From Xanthobacteraceae bacterium (GTDB taxonomy: Bacteria > Pseudomonadota > Alphaproteobacteria > Rhizobiales > Xanthobacteraceae): a stretch of 24,134 nucleotides of DNA. The DNA lies in the NCBI GenBank assembly GCA_030037185.1, contig JASHRR010000911.1, forward strand, positions 1-24,134, given 5' to 3'. Both the position numbers and the translations under genes were made by a program. Positions 1 to 7,163 of this stretch are shown in pieces. Under the pieces are notes generated by a model, which was given only the letters and a program-made list of their open reading frames with translations, was not told the origin of the DNA and ran no database searches. The stretch's first letter is position 1. Every line of letters starts with the position of its first letter.

Positions 1-1
1 C

Positions 2-283
2 GCCGCGGACCTGAATGCGTTCATCGCTGGTCCCAACATCGGCGGCTGCCATCCTCCCGCTTGGCGACGCATGTTCGCGATACCGCCGGACATGCCGATC
101 AAGCACGACAAGTTCGACCTCGGTGACCGGCTCTATGCCCCCTACAACATGCCAGCGGACCACCGGGCAGCCATCACGTTGAACCGCGAGCCATCGGTCG
201 ACTTGGAAGTCGCGGCCTCGCACCTCACGATCTTCCTGCACGGGCGCGGCATCAAGGTGGACAATTTCGGCGGTCTAAACTAA
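2..283 (+). CDS. 3' end of an unrecognised protein (partial)
   Basis: An open frame runs in from the left edge with no stop for 93 codons and ends at TAA. The first in-frame ATG is at 71, but the frame is open upstream and the residues before it (for example a Gly-Gly-Cys-His-Pro-Pro stretch) look protein-like, so this is probably the C-terminal part of a longer protein rather than a 70-residue gene. The fragment is hydrophilic to mixed, has no membrane segment, and ends in a segment with Phe-Leu-His-Gly-Arg-Gly. I do not recognise the family. The composition is GC-rich like the rest of the window and changes abruptly to AT-rich directly after the stop codon, which suggests a junction with foreign DNA there. 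Confidence 0.5.
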   Translation, partial: AADLNAFIAGPNIGGCHPPAWRRMFAIPPDMPIKHDKFDLGDRLYAPYNMPADHRAAITLNREPSVDLEVAASHLTIFLHGRGIKVDNFGGLN

Positions 284-440
284 TAACTTAATCTCTTAAT
301 ATCTAGATGAATACGGCAAACACTTATATTATGAACTCAGAAGAACAGATAATAGATAATAATCGGCAAAAGAAATATTGATATTATCATTGATAATATC
401 ATACAGAGATCTAGTATTGTAAGCTCCTTATCTTCGTCCA
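284..440. other. AT-rich non-coding island with repeats
   Basis: This stretch is strikingly AT-rich in an otherwise GC-rich window and holds no credible reading frame. It contains GATAAT at 348-353, 355-360 and 392-397, and the reverse complement ATTATC at 383-388. A perfect 10-bp inverted repeat sits at 379-401. It lies between the truncated gene at the left edge and the 3' end of a decayed resolvase. It could be a remnant recombination site, a mobile-element end or a promoter/operator region. Position and repeats support a mobile origin, but the exact role is inference. Confidence 0.5.
379..401. repeat. Perfect 10-bp inverted repeat, 3-nt spacer
   Basis: The left arm TGATATTATC (379-388) and right arm GATAATATCA (392-401) are exact reverse complements separated by ATT. 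The arms contain the GATAAT word that is also repeated upstream. An AT-rich dyad of this size next to a serine-resolvase remnant would fit a resolvase-binding subsite, because the gamma-delta/Tn3 res sites also use GATAAT-like AT-rich half sites. It could equally be a repressor operator. Confidence 0.45.
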
Positions 441-825
441 TTATAGTTGACCGATTGTTGTTGGATCGGCATTTAAGGCTCTGGCGATATCAACCAAACT
501 ATCATCATCCTTCATTCGACAAAAGGCTTTCGCCTTTGCTCCTGATTAAGCTTACGAGGTCGACATAAAGGGACGCCTCTAGCTTTAGCGTATCCAGGCT
601 AGGAGTATCCAGAACCCTGAAATCAGCATTAGCGGTCCGGACAGACTGAGATGGTAGCGTTGATTCTGCCAAGCGCTCTAGCTTAGCCACCACAGCGTAG
701 TCATCGGCTTTGAGTACTTTAAACAGCTTGGCGAGCTGCGGTCGATCGACGTCATTCACCTTTTTTTGCCGAATAGCTTGCTACAGCCCTAGTCTGCGGC
801 TCGGATTGCTGCAGCGTGCTCGCGT
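441..825 (-). pseudogene. Decayed serine resolvase/invertase (frameshifted)
   Basis: Three reading frames on the minus strand together spell a Hin/Tn3-type serine recombinase. Around 825-765, one frame gives an AAIRAA segment, a stop, then a GCSKLFGKK-like segment, matching the family's alpha-helix and its '(A)GC..vF.EK' strand. From 780 to about 550 a second frame gives VDRPQLAKLF, then DDYAVVAKLERLAEST, the core 'DRPqL..lL..l..GD.vvv.kLDRLaRS' block. From 545 to 441 a third frame gives SLVDIARALNADPTTIGQL, the C-terminal helix-turn-helix. The N-terminal catalytic-serine region is missing, and its place is taken by the end of the amidohydrolase gene at 843. At least two frameshifts and an internal stop make it non-functional. 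The GTG-started 84-residue frame at 505-759 is only the middle piece. Confidence 0.75.
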
Positions 826-842
826 GACACGATCCAACGCTG

Positions 843-2354
843 TCATGGTCGTGATTCGATCTCGTCCTTCATGCTGTCCAGCGCGGATCTGGAATAATAG
901 CGCCCGTGCAAGACGACGCCCCAGATGCGGTCGAGGTTTTCAACACTCGCGATTGGATTGGCGTCGAGCAGCACCAGATCGGCGCTCTTTCCTTGCTCGA
1001 CCGTTCCCATAGTCGCGGTGCGGCGCAGGAACTGGGCGCCGTTGAGCGTCGCCGTCTGCAAAACTTCAAGCGGCGACAGCCCAGCCTTCGCCAGCTCGCG
1101 GAATTCTTGATGCAATCCGAATCCGGCGATGACCCATCCGCCGCCGAGATCGTCGCCGGCGAGGATCCCGACGCCGGCCCGCTTGAACAATCTGACCATC
1201 TGGAGATTGTATTCATAAAGTTGTTTGTAGGTGGCCTTCGCGGCCGCTGTCGTCGTTCGGCTGTAGATATCCAGAGCCTCCCGCCACATCCTTCGTACCC
1301 CCGGCGCGACGTATTTAAGATTGGGATCGTATTGGAATTCCGGCAGATCCGGCATCAGCATCGTTTTGTTTCGAATGAGCGTCACCACCTGCCAGGTTTC
1401 GTTCTTTGCGAGCAAATTCGCGAGGGTGCGGCACCGGTCCTCGCTGTAGGTGTCGATGGCGCGCTGGATTAGCGCAACGTCGTCCTGCCGCAACGCGATC
1501 GTCGGAGTTGCCAGAACCCGCTGGATGATTTCGGGGGTCGGTGGCGGACCCGGCTGCTGGCTGCGGGCGACGCCCTCAGCTATCAGTCCCCGGCGCACGG
1601 CCGGCTCATCGGTCGAGCAATCGAAGAGGATATTGCCGAGGAGAGCGCCGAGATGCTCGTAGGCCCGCATACCTGCGTTCGAGGCATCGGTTCCGCTGAC
1701 GGAGGGGAAGAGATGCCCGACGACATCTAGCCCCTGTCTCTTCGACTCCGCCATGGTCGCGAAAAAGACCTCGCGGTTCACGTTGATCACCTTGATGAAA
1801 TCGGTGCCGGCTCGCTTCTGATCGAGCACCTCGGCAGCTGCCGCCGCCGGTGTAGTTATGCCGGCGCGGCCGCCATCTGGCGTCAGATTGAACAGCCGTC
1901 CCACCAGGACCAGCGGTTCCGGCGCTACCACGGTCCCCGCCGCAATCTCCTGACGCAAGCGCTGGCCGCGGGCCAAAAGCTCGGGAGAGCCGGACATCTG
2001 CCGAAAGCCGGTGATACCGTTGGCGATCAGCAGCGGCCATAGCGTCGTCTGCATATCGGCACGATCGACCACATGCGCGTGCATATCGAGGTAGCCGGGC
2101 ACGACGTACTTGCCCGCTGCGTCAATCGTCTGCGCGGTTGCGGCGACAACTACCGAACTGGCCTTGGCGATCCTGGCGATCTTGCCGTTGTCGACGACCA
2201 CCGCCATGCCAGGCGTCAGCGCGCCGTCACGCGTGTTGACCACTGTCACTCCGTTGATGACCGTTCCGGTCGTCACCGCGACATCCTGTGCGGCGGCCGT
2301 ACCGCTAACCAAGACAGCGATCGCTGCAACGATCCGTCTTTGAAGAAGCGACAT
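843..2354 (-). CDS. Exported metal-dependent amidohydrolase
   Basis: This encodes a predicted periplasmic amidohydrolase of the imidazolonepropionase-like/prolidase group, cleaving an amide, peptide or lactone bond. The 503-residue protein starts with a signal peptide (residues 1-22, ending in TAAAQ). The metal-site pattern is visible: H92 and H94 in DMHAH, K188 in FIKV (candidate carboxylated lysine), H214 in VVGHLF, H234 in YEHLG, and D401 in LAGDD. The C-terminal 'GKSADLVLLDANP' block is typical of the superfamily. I chose the ATG at 2354 because GAGGAGGGG lies just upstream; a 23-residue longer frame lacks this site. Its stop abuts the resolvase pseudogene. It is separated by about 400 nt from the cytochrome pair upstream, so it may have its own promoter. 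The substrate is unknown. Confidence 0.88.
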   Translation of the reverse strand: MSLLQRRIVAAIAVLVSGTAAAQDVAVTTGTVINGVTVVNTRDGALTPGMAVVVDNGKIARIAKASSVVVAATAQTIDAAGKYVVPGYLDMHAHVVDRADMQTTLWPLLIANGITGFRQMSGSPELLARGQRLRQEIAAGTVVAPEPLVLVGRLFNLTPDGGRAGITTPAAAAAEVLDQKRAGTDFIKVINVNREVFFATMAESKRQGLDVVGHLFPSVSGTDASNAGMRAYEHLGALLGNILFDCSTDEPAVRRGLIAEGVARSQQPGPPPTPEIIQRVLATPTIALRQDDVALIQRAIDTYSEDRCRTLANLLAKNETWQVVTLIRNKTMLMPDLPEFQYDPNLKYVAPGVRRMWREALDIYSRTTTAAAKATYKQLYEYNLQMVRLFKRAGVGILAGDDLGGGWVIAGFGLHQEFRELAKAGLSPLEVLQTATLNGAQFLRRTATMGTVEQGKSADLVLLDANPIASVENLDRIWGVVLHGRYYSRSALDSMKDEIESRP

Positions 2355-2752
2355 AGCGTTCCCCTCCTCAATCCGCCGCTTTACGGAATGCCGGCGAGCC
2401 CCATCATGCAAGCTCGGGCTCAATCCCGGTACGGAAGCTCTTCATGACGGCGATTTTCCTCCCAGGCGATCCGCAATATCACACTGATCAACCCGGTCCA
2501 GCAATTCGACCAAGTCCGAGTCTCAAGGGGGTAGAGCCACAACCGTTTGGCCCTCAGGGCTTATTCGATCGCCTGGTCGGCAGCCACACGCAGCGCTGGT
2601 GGCACGCGTCGTGACCGAAGGTCTGCCGCGTTCGCGCCCCTGAGACCTCCACCGTCAATCCGATTTGCGGGCGGCGAAGCACGCCGCATCGCGCCCAACA
2701 AGTGGTCCTATCAACAGATCAACCGGGCGATCATTCGGGCTCGGCGGCACGC
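2355..2752. other. Intergenic region, no convincing gene
   Basis: This stretch of about 400 nt lies between two minus-strand genes. A plus-strand frame at 2547-2783 is Arg/Ala-rich, lacks a ribosome binding site and overlaps the end of the neighbouring gene, so I do not call it. A small hairpin (GCGGCG at 2671-2676 and CGCCGC at 2682-2687) lies downstream of the propeller gene but has no following T-run on the minus strand. The promoter of the amidohydrolase gene should lie in the lower part, but no clear -35/-10 pair was found. Confidence 0.4.
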
Positions 2753-4603
2753 TCACTCCATGTCCGAGGCATTACGGAATTGAATCCGAGCGACCTTGTT
2801 CAACCCTGTCTCCGGCGCGATGATCTCTGGCGGGCTCACGGTGTTGTTGACTGCCAGGTGGCGCATGACGGTGCCCCGGCTCGGCATCTGGTACTCGGTG
2901 AACGTCCCGCTGGCTGGATCGAACTTGGCGAGCATGTCCGCGTTGTTCAGGTTGATCCATACGTTGTGGGCGTTATCGACCACGGTTCCGTACGGGTAGC
3001 TGTACTTGTGGGGCAACGCATATTGCGTCACCTGACGGGTATGAATATCGATCTTGGCGATCTTGTCCGCGCAGTATAGGGCGACCCACACGACATCGGC
3101 ATTCGGATCCGCGCCGATGCGGCGCGGGCAATTGTGCAAGGGCGTGGCCGAGTTCTGCAGGGAATTGAGCCTGAGATAGTTTTCCCGATCGGCCTCGGTC
3201 ACTTCCATACCGCTTTCGGGCCCTGTGGGCTCGAAAACGATCTCCGCAACCTTGCCGGTGTCGGCGTTGGCGACGTCGACCCTGTCGCTGCCGGGCGAGG
3301 TGAACCATCCATTGCCCTCGCGATCGACCGTCACGCCGTAGGTATCCTTGCCGCTGATTAGTGGGTAGAAGCTGTGTTGTCCGGTCTTGGGGTCCAATCT
3401 CAAGGCGCCGTTGCGGAAAATCGATTTTCCCGTAACGGGATCGAGCATCACGGCGCCATCCTGGAACGTCGCCGACCAGATCACGCCCTTGTGCACCTTC
3501 TGGTCCACCGCGACGGTGTTGCGCGCGCCCGGCGTGGTCGCGGATCTTTGATACTCGACGAACCGTTCGGTCTTGGGATCGAACATCAGCAGGTTGTTGT
3601 TCGCCTGGTTGTTGGTCCAGATGTTGCCTTCTGGATCGGTCGCGATGCCGTGCGTCGACGCGACGCCGCCGTTCTTAGCGGCAAACCTGTACGAGGTGAC
3701 GTTGCCAGTCGCAGGATCGAGCTTGAATATGCTCGCGTCCAGCGTCGTCTCGTCGGACAGAAAGATGCTGCCGTCGGGACCGACCGCGGCATCATGCGCG
3801 GCGCGACCTTGCCAGCGCGACGGGGTCCCTTCCATCCAATCGCTGCCGTTGTGGACATAGGCCTCGGGCGGGGCTTCCGGGCGCGGCAGATCGTACTCGG
3901 TGATGACGACCCGTGCGGCGTCGCCGGTAGGCCGCGGCAGAGGCTTGAGCTCGTAGCTTGCCGGACTCGGTCCTCGAACCTTGGTCAGAAAACGGACGAT
4001 CTCGTCCTGATAGGCATCGATGGTCGGCGTTACCGGGGCATTGGGCCTGATGGGCGTGCCATTGGAGCTCAGCGACATGACGGTGACGATCTTGCGCCAG
4101 CCATCCGCATCAAATCGGTTTTGCAGCGTGAACTGATTGGGGTGGCAGCCGCTGCAGTTGGCCGCATAGATGCGTTTCTCCCGGCTTTCCGCCGGCGTGC
4201 GCTCCGGGAAGCTGTTCATCCATTCAACGCCGGTCAGCTGTTTCTCGAAATTGGCCAGCGGCTGAAGCTGCAATGCGGCGATTTGCTGGACCTCGCCGTT
4301 GCCGCCATCCACATTGAGCCGAGCGGTGTGGAATCCCTGAGCCTGGGCCCACAGGCTGTATTTTAGGCCTTTTTCGACCGGCGGGAAAACATAGACGCCT
4401 TGCAGATTGGTGAACACGCTGGTCACGAACGTCTTGCCGGCGCCGCGAATGGAGACCGTGACGCCTTCCAGGGGCTTGCCGTCGGGCGACGTTATGGTGC
4501 CTCTGAGCTTCGGCCCGCCCGGCACATATTGCGAAAACGCGCTCGGAGCGCCGACCATGCCCGCCAGCAGGATGATCAGCCCACCCATCCGATAGAAATT
4601 CAT
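2753..4603 (-). CDS. Exported regulatory-like/heme c/Vgb-like propeller protein
   Basis: This 616-residue exported protein is built of three parts. A signal peptide (1-24) is followed by a carboxypeptidase-regulatory-like beta-sandwich (about 31-115, with 'G.I.spdGkPLeGVtVs' and 'T...G.Y.F'). Next is a cytochrome c segment with one heme motif CSGCH at 150-154. A long beta-propeller follows (about 225-610) with repeated 'GP.DG/DPEGNIW', 'FDPKT..F.EY' and 'D..hNVWINLNNAD..AKFDP' blades typical of virginiamycin-B-lyase-like (Vgb) and SMP-30-like propellers. The start at 4603 has GGAGG upstream and lies 16 nt after the stop of the small cytochrome c gene, so the two are probably co-transcribed. 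Likely role: periplasmic electron transfer or oxidation. Vgb lyase activity is not established for such fusions, so I do not assign it. Confidence 0.85.
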   Translation of the reverse strand: MNFYRMGGLIILLAGMVGAPSAFSQYVPGGPKLRGTITSPDGKPLEGVTVSIRGAGKTFVTSVFTNLQGVYVFPPVEKGLKYSLWAQAQGFHTARLNVDGGNGEVQQIAALQLQPLANFEKQLTGVEWMNSFPERTPAESREKRIYAANCSGCHPNQFTLQNRFDADGWRKIVTVMSLSSNGTPIRPNAPVTPTIDAYQDEIVRFLTKVRGPSPASYELKPLPRPTGDAARVVITEYDLPRPEAPPEAYVHNGSDWMEGTPSRWQGRAAHDAAVGPDGSIFLSDETTLDASIFKLDPATGNVTSYRFAAKNGGVASTHGIATDPEGNIWTNNQANNNLLMFDPKTERFVEYQRSATTPGARNTVAVDQKVHKGVIWSATFQDGAVMLDPVTGKSIFRNGALRLDPKTGQHSFYPLISGKDTYGVTVDREGNGWFTSPGSDRVDVANADTGKVAEIVFEPTGPESGMEVTEADRENYLRLNSLQNSATPLHNCPRRIGADPNADVVWVALYCADKIAKIDIHTRQVTQYALPHKYSYPYGTVVDNAHNVWINLNNADMLAKFDPASGTFTEYQMPSRGTVMRHLAVNNTVSPPEIIAPETGLNKVARIQFRNASDME

Positions 4604-4619
4604 CTTCGCCTCCGTCGGC

Positions 4620-5045
4620 TCAGCCAAGCGTCTTCAGATACGCGATGATGTCGTCGACCTCGTCGGGCGTCAGGCCATATTTCCAGGCCGGCATGTAGGT
4701 GGGGCCGCCGTTGAGGATGATGTCCCGAAAGGCGTTTTCCTGCTCCGGCGCGATATTGCGGAATCGGCCGCCGAGATTGGGGCCGAGCGCAGAGACACAG
4801 CAGTATTTACTGCCTCCCGCCCCGAACTTGGAGAGATGGCAAAGCGAGCAGCGCTGGAAAAATAACGCAGCGCCCCTCGCCTGCTGGTCCGTCAGTTGCG
4901 CACCGTCGGGATGGTGGATTGGCGCGGATCGCTGGGTGAGAGCACCCTGGCCCTGTTGCGCCGATACGAGCGCCGCGCGGCCGACCAAAAGCGCCACAGC
5001 CAAACTTGCAGCCAGGCTTACCCGTGCAATCCCCGCATGCGGCAT
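4620..5045 (-). CDS. Small exported cytochrome c
   Basis: This is a 141-residue class I-like mono-heme cytochrome c. A signal peptide (about 1-30, ending in VSAQQ) is followed by the heme-binding motif CSLCH at 66-70. A GPNLGGRFRN segment lies around 88-97, and the probable axial methionine is M118 in TYMPAWKYG. The C-terminal helix 'LTPDEVDDIIAYLKTL' is characteristic. An additional Cys pair (YCC, 81-83) is unusual and might form a disulfide. The ATG at 5045 is preceded by GGGGAAGG. A 13-residue longer frame exists but would place charged and cysteine-containing residues before the signal peptide. The gene is immediately followed by the heme-c/propeller gene, implying a two-gene electron-transfer unit. 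Confidence 0.88.
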   Translation of the reverse strand: MPHAGIARVSLAASLAVALLVGRAALVSAQQGQGALTQRSAPIHHPDGAQLTDQQARGAALFFQRCSLCHLSKFGAGGSKYCCVSALGPNLGGRFRNIAPEQENAFRDIILNGGPTYMPAWKYGLTPDEVDDIIAYLKTLG

Positions 5046-5571
5046 GACACCTTCCCCGCAAAAAGGATAAATTGCCGCCGTCAAGCGTCGGCAAATCTAT
5101 GGCTCCCTTCGTCAACAAGTCAAGGTAGCGTGCCGAGCAGCATGGGGGGATCGCCGCGCGGCGGGTCTTCGCCGCGAGCTGCACTGGCGCCCCACTTCGC
5201 CCGCGTGTTTGCGAAGCGTCACTCCGCTTGAGGAAAGCGCTCGAAAGACGATGCTCCGGTTGATTTCGCTGACGCGCCGTAATGTCCTAATCATGATTTG
5301 CCGCGTCAAAGGCGCGGACGTTGATACGGCTGGGCTGAGCGGCTCATGGCCCGGGACAACTCAACCCGATCGGATGATCGCCTGATCGAGGCCTGGATCG
5401 ACAAAGGAGTCATCATAGGTCCGAGTTTCAGCGCAGAATCGGCATCAGTCGAATTTCACAGTGGTCTGGTGCGGGAGCGCTCCGACGGGTGACCGGCGCA
5501 AACCGGGCCGGCGCACATTGAATGGATCTGAGGAGGCAAAGACCACCTCTTGCGCGCGGTGGCCAGTTCCC
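5046..5571. other. Intergenic region upstream of cytochrome pair
   Basis: About 525 nt separates two minus-strand genes. No gene is convincing: a 48-codon plus-strand frame at 5346-5492 has no ribosome binding site or recognisable similarity. On the minus strand, TTGACT (complement of 5118-5123) lies 17 nt before a poor -10-like ATAGAT (complement of 5095-5100), about 50 nt upstream of the cytochrome start. This is the best promoter candidate but a weak one. Confidence 0.35.
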
Positions 5572-6519
5572 TCAGAAATCCGGCTTGGCCGCCGTCGGGA
5601 CCGCGGAATACGTCCCGGGGAACCATACGGTGTTTTCGGCACAGACGAGTTCCCGCCATTCATCCAAGGCGCGCCGAAACGTCAAGGTCGCCGACCAGGG
5701 CATCGTGAAAGCGCCCCGATCCTCGACCGTCAGGTGGATCTGTAGTCCCTTGCCCTTATAGTTGGGATCGGGCCGCGGTCCACTCCCGGGATTGTTGCTT
5801 TGCGCGTGCTCTTTTGCGGCCCATGCGACTGCTTTCATCGTCGCCGCATAATCAAGCAGCCGGTAACGTTCCACCAAGTGCAGAGCTTCGGTGTACGGCG
5901 TGCCGAACCAGTCGATCATGGAAAACCGCCCGACCTTGATGCCTACCGTGTCGATCACCAGCTCGTCGCCTTCATAGTGGCCGACGGAGTCCCCATACCA
6001 GGAGGGCGTCAACTGCGCGGGATGCGACTGGTTCATGCGCACTTGGCGGAATTGGTGATCGAAAGGGTAAAGGATAATGATTTTGTCGGGCTGAGGGAGG
6101 ACCTCCATTCCGCGATTGATAAACACGAAGGGCACTCCTTCGGGCCAACACTGGTTGCGCGGAGTCGGAAAGCCCTCGCCGGCCAACGAAATCTCGCCGA
6201 ACTTCTTGACGACTTGCGCCGCCCAGGGCTGCAAGATCGGATTGGTGTAATCGCCGACCAGCTGGCGTCCGTCGCCGACGCCGGCTTGCGGTCCTGTGCG
6301 CACGCGCGACCTGTTCCTCACCGGGCCTGGGCCCGATAGCGGCGGCTCCAAGGCGTTCAGCGACGGGAGGGACCATATGCCGGAAAAATCGGGGGTGGAT
6401 GCGGCCGGTTGGGTGGCGCTATTGGCCGGCCCAACTGGCGTTAGGTCTTGCCCGGCGGCGGGCGTCATAGCCGCTGCGGCCAAGGTCACGACGAAAAGGA
6501 AATCCCGCTGGCTGTACAT
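5572..6519 (-). CDS. Conserved exported protein (TPDFSGIW family)
   Basis: This 315-residue protein has a signal peptide (1-23) and then the TPDFSGIW motif at about 42-49. That motif is typical of a large family of uncharacterised exported proteins common in soil Proteobacteria and Acidobacteria. Further family hallmarks are a Cys-containing 'NQCWPEGVP' segment, a strand 'DKIIILYPFDHQFRQVRMN', a 'GDSVGHYEGDELVIDTVG' block and 'ELVCAEN' near the C-terminus. The start ATG has AGGGAGGTAG directly upstream. A second member of the same broad family lies at 16837-17661; the two share the P-x-G-x-P, S-x-G-x-(W/Y) and VCAEN landmarks but are clearly diverged. The function is unknown. Members often sit beside catabolic genes, as here, but that is association only. 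Confidence 0.83.
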   Translation of the reverse strand: MYSQRDFLFVVTLAAAAMTPAAGQDLTPVGPANSATQPAASTPDFSGIWSLPSLNALEPPLSGPGPVRNRSRVRTGPQAGVGDGRQLVGDYTNPILQPWAAQVVKKFGEISLAGEGFPTPRNQCWPEGVPFVFINRGMEVLPQPDKIIILYPFDHQFRQVRMNQSHPAQLTPSWYGDSVGHYEGDELVIDTVGIKVGRFSMIDWFGTPYTEALHLVERYRLLDYAATMKAVAWAAKEHAQSNNPGSGPRPDPNYKGKGLQIHLTVEDRGAFTMPWSATLTFRRALDEWRELVCAENTVWFPGTYSAVPTAAKPDF

Positions 6520-7163
6520 GCTCTACCTCCCTTTTCATAGTCTCCGACAGCAGGAAAGCCTGATCTGAGCTTTCCTGCGACCTGGTCCTCTGGCGATTTG
6601 GGCAGTTTTGGCCGCGTTGGACAAGGGGACCAGTACCCAGTTTGACTCTGGTTGGTCCACCCTGATGGGCGGGCAAGAGATCGTAGGTTAAGACAAGCGC
6701 GCACGTAGCGGGGGGGAATCATGAGCGCGCCGGTTTGTGAGCCAGACGACAATGGGTCATTGAATGATCGCCATCGACAGGCGTGCGACAGGCAGAAGAT
6801 CGTCACAATCCACAAAGGCCCGGCGCCAATACTTAACACTTGCGCCACGCTACACCTGTGGCATGAGCCGGGATGCGAGACGTCCGCAGGACATGCGACC
6901 GTGCGGGGAGCAATAGCCGCAATGCCTGAAGAGAGGAGCACAAGGGCAAAAGACTTGAGGATATGTTTCTGCGCTTGGACATGATCGAGGGCTCGAAGAC
7001 ACAGCGAGATCACCGCGCGGGCGCATCAGACGCGACGTCAGGCGCCGGCTAGCAGCACATCGTCGCAACGGGACGACGAACTGGCTGTCCGAGAACGTGG
7101 TACCGTGAGCTACGCGAAACAACGCGCGGTAGCTGGACGCAAGCGACAAACGAGGGGCGCACC
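6520..7163. other. Intergenic region between divergent units
   Basis: About 640 nt separates the minus-strand secreted-protein gene from the plus-strand catabolic operon, and should carry promoters for both. A minus-strand frame at 6486-7013 encodes a hydrophobic, signal-peptide-like run (ILKSFALVLLSSGIAAIA) around 6960-6907. It is preceded in another frame by an ATG and a basic MSKRRN segment (from about 6982). This looks like the start of an exported protein broken by a one-base frameshift. The remainder is not recognisable and overlaps the start of the next gene. A plus-strand frame at 6721-6984 has a G-rich upstream site but an unconvincing protein. Confidence 0.3.
7108..7134. promoter_or_regulatory. 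Inverted repeat in operon leader
   Basis: AGCTACGCG (7108-7116) and CGCGGTAGCT (7125-7134) form a near-perfect inverted repeat with one unpaired C and an 8-nt centre. It lies 30 nt before the TTG start of the first gene of the plus-strand catabolic operon, with GAGGGG (ribosome binding site) between. It could be an operator or an mRNA hairpin affecting initiation. Confidence 0.35.

Noticed and set aside
505..759. An 84-codon minus-strand frame taken as an intact small gene
   Set aside because: It is the middle third of a resolvase whose other parts lie in the two other frames, so it is part of a pseudogene.
2671..2687. GCGGCG/CGCCGC hairpin as terminator of the propeller gene
   Set aside because: It has only six pairs and no T-run on the minus strand; such stems are common by chance in GC-rich DNA.
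3374..4366. Long plus-strand frame of 330 codons
   Set aside because: It is antisense to the heme-c/propeller gene, has no ribosome binding site or family features, and is the usual shadow of a GC-rich gene.
5346..5492. A 48-codon plus-strand frame
   Set aside because: It has no ribosome binding site, no family resemblance, and lies in the upstream region of an oppositely oriented gene.
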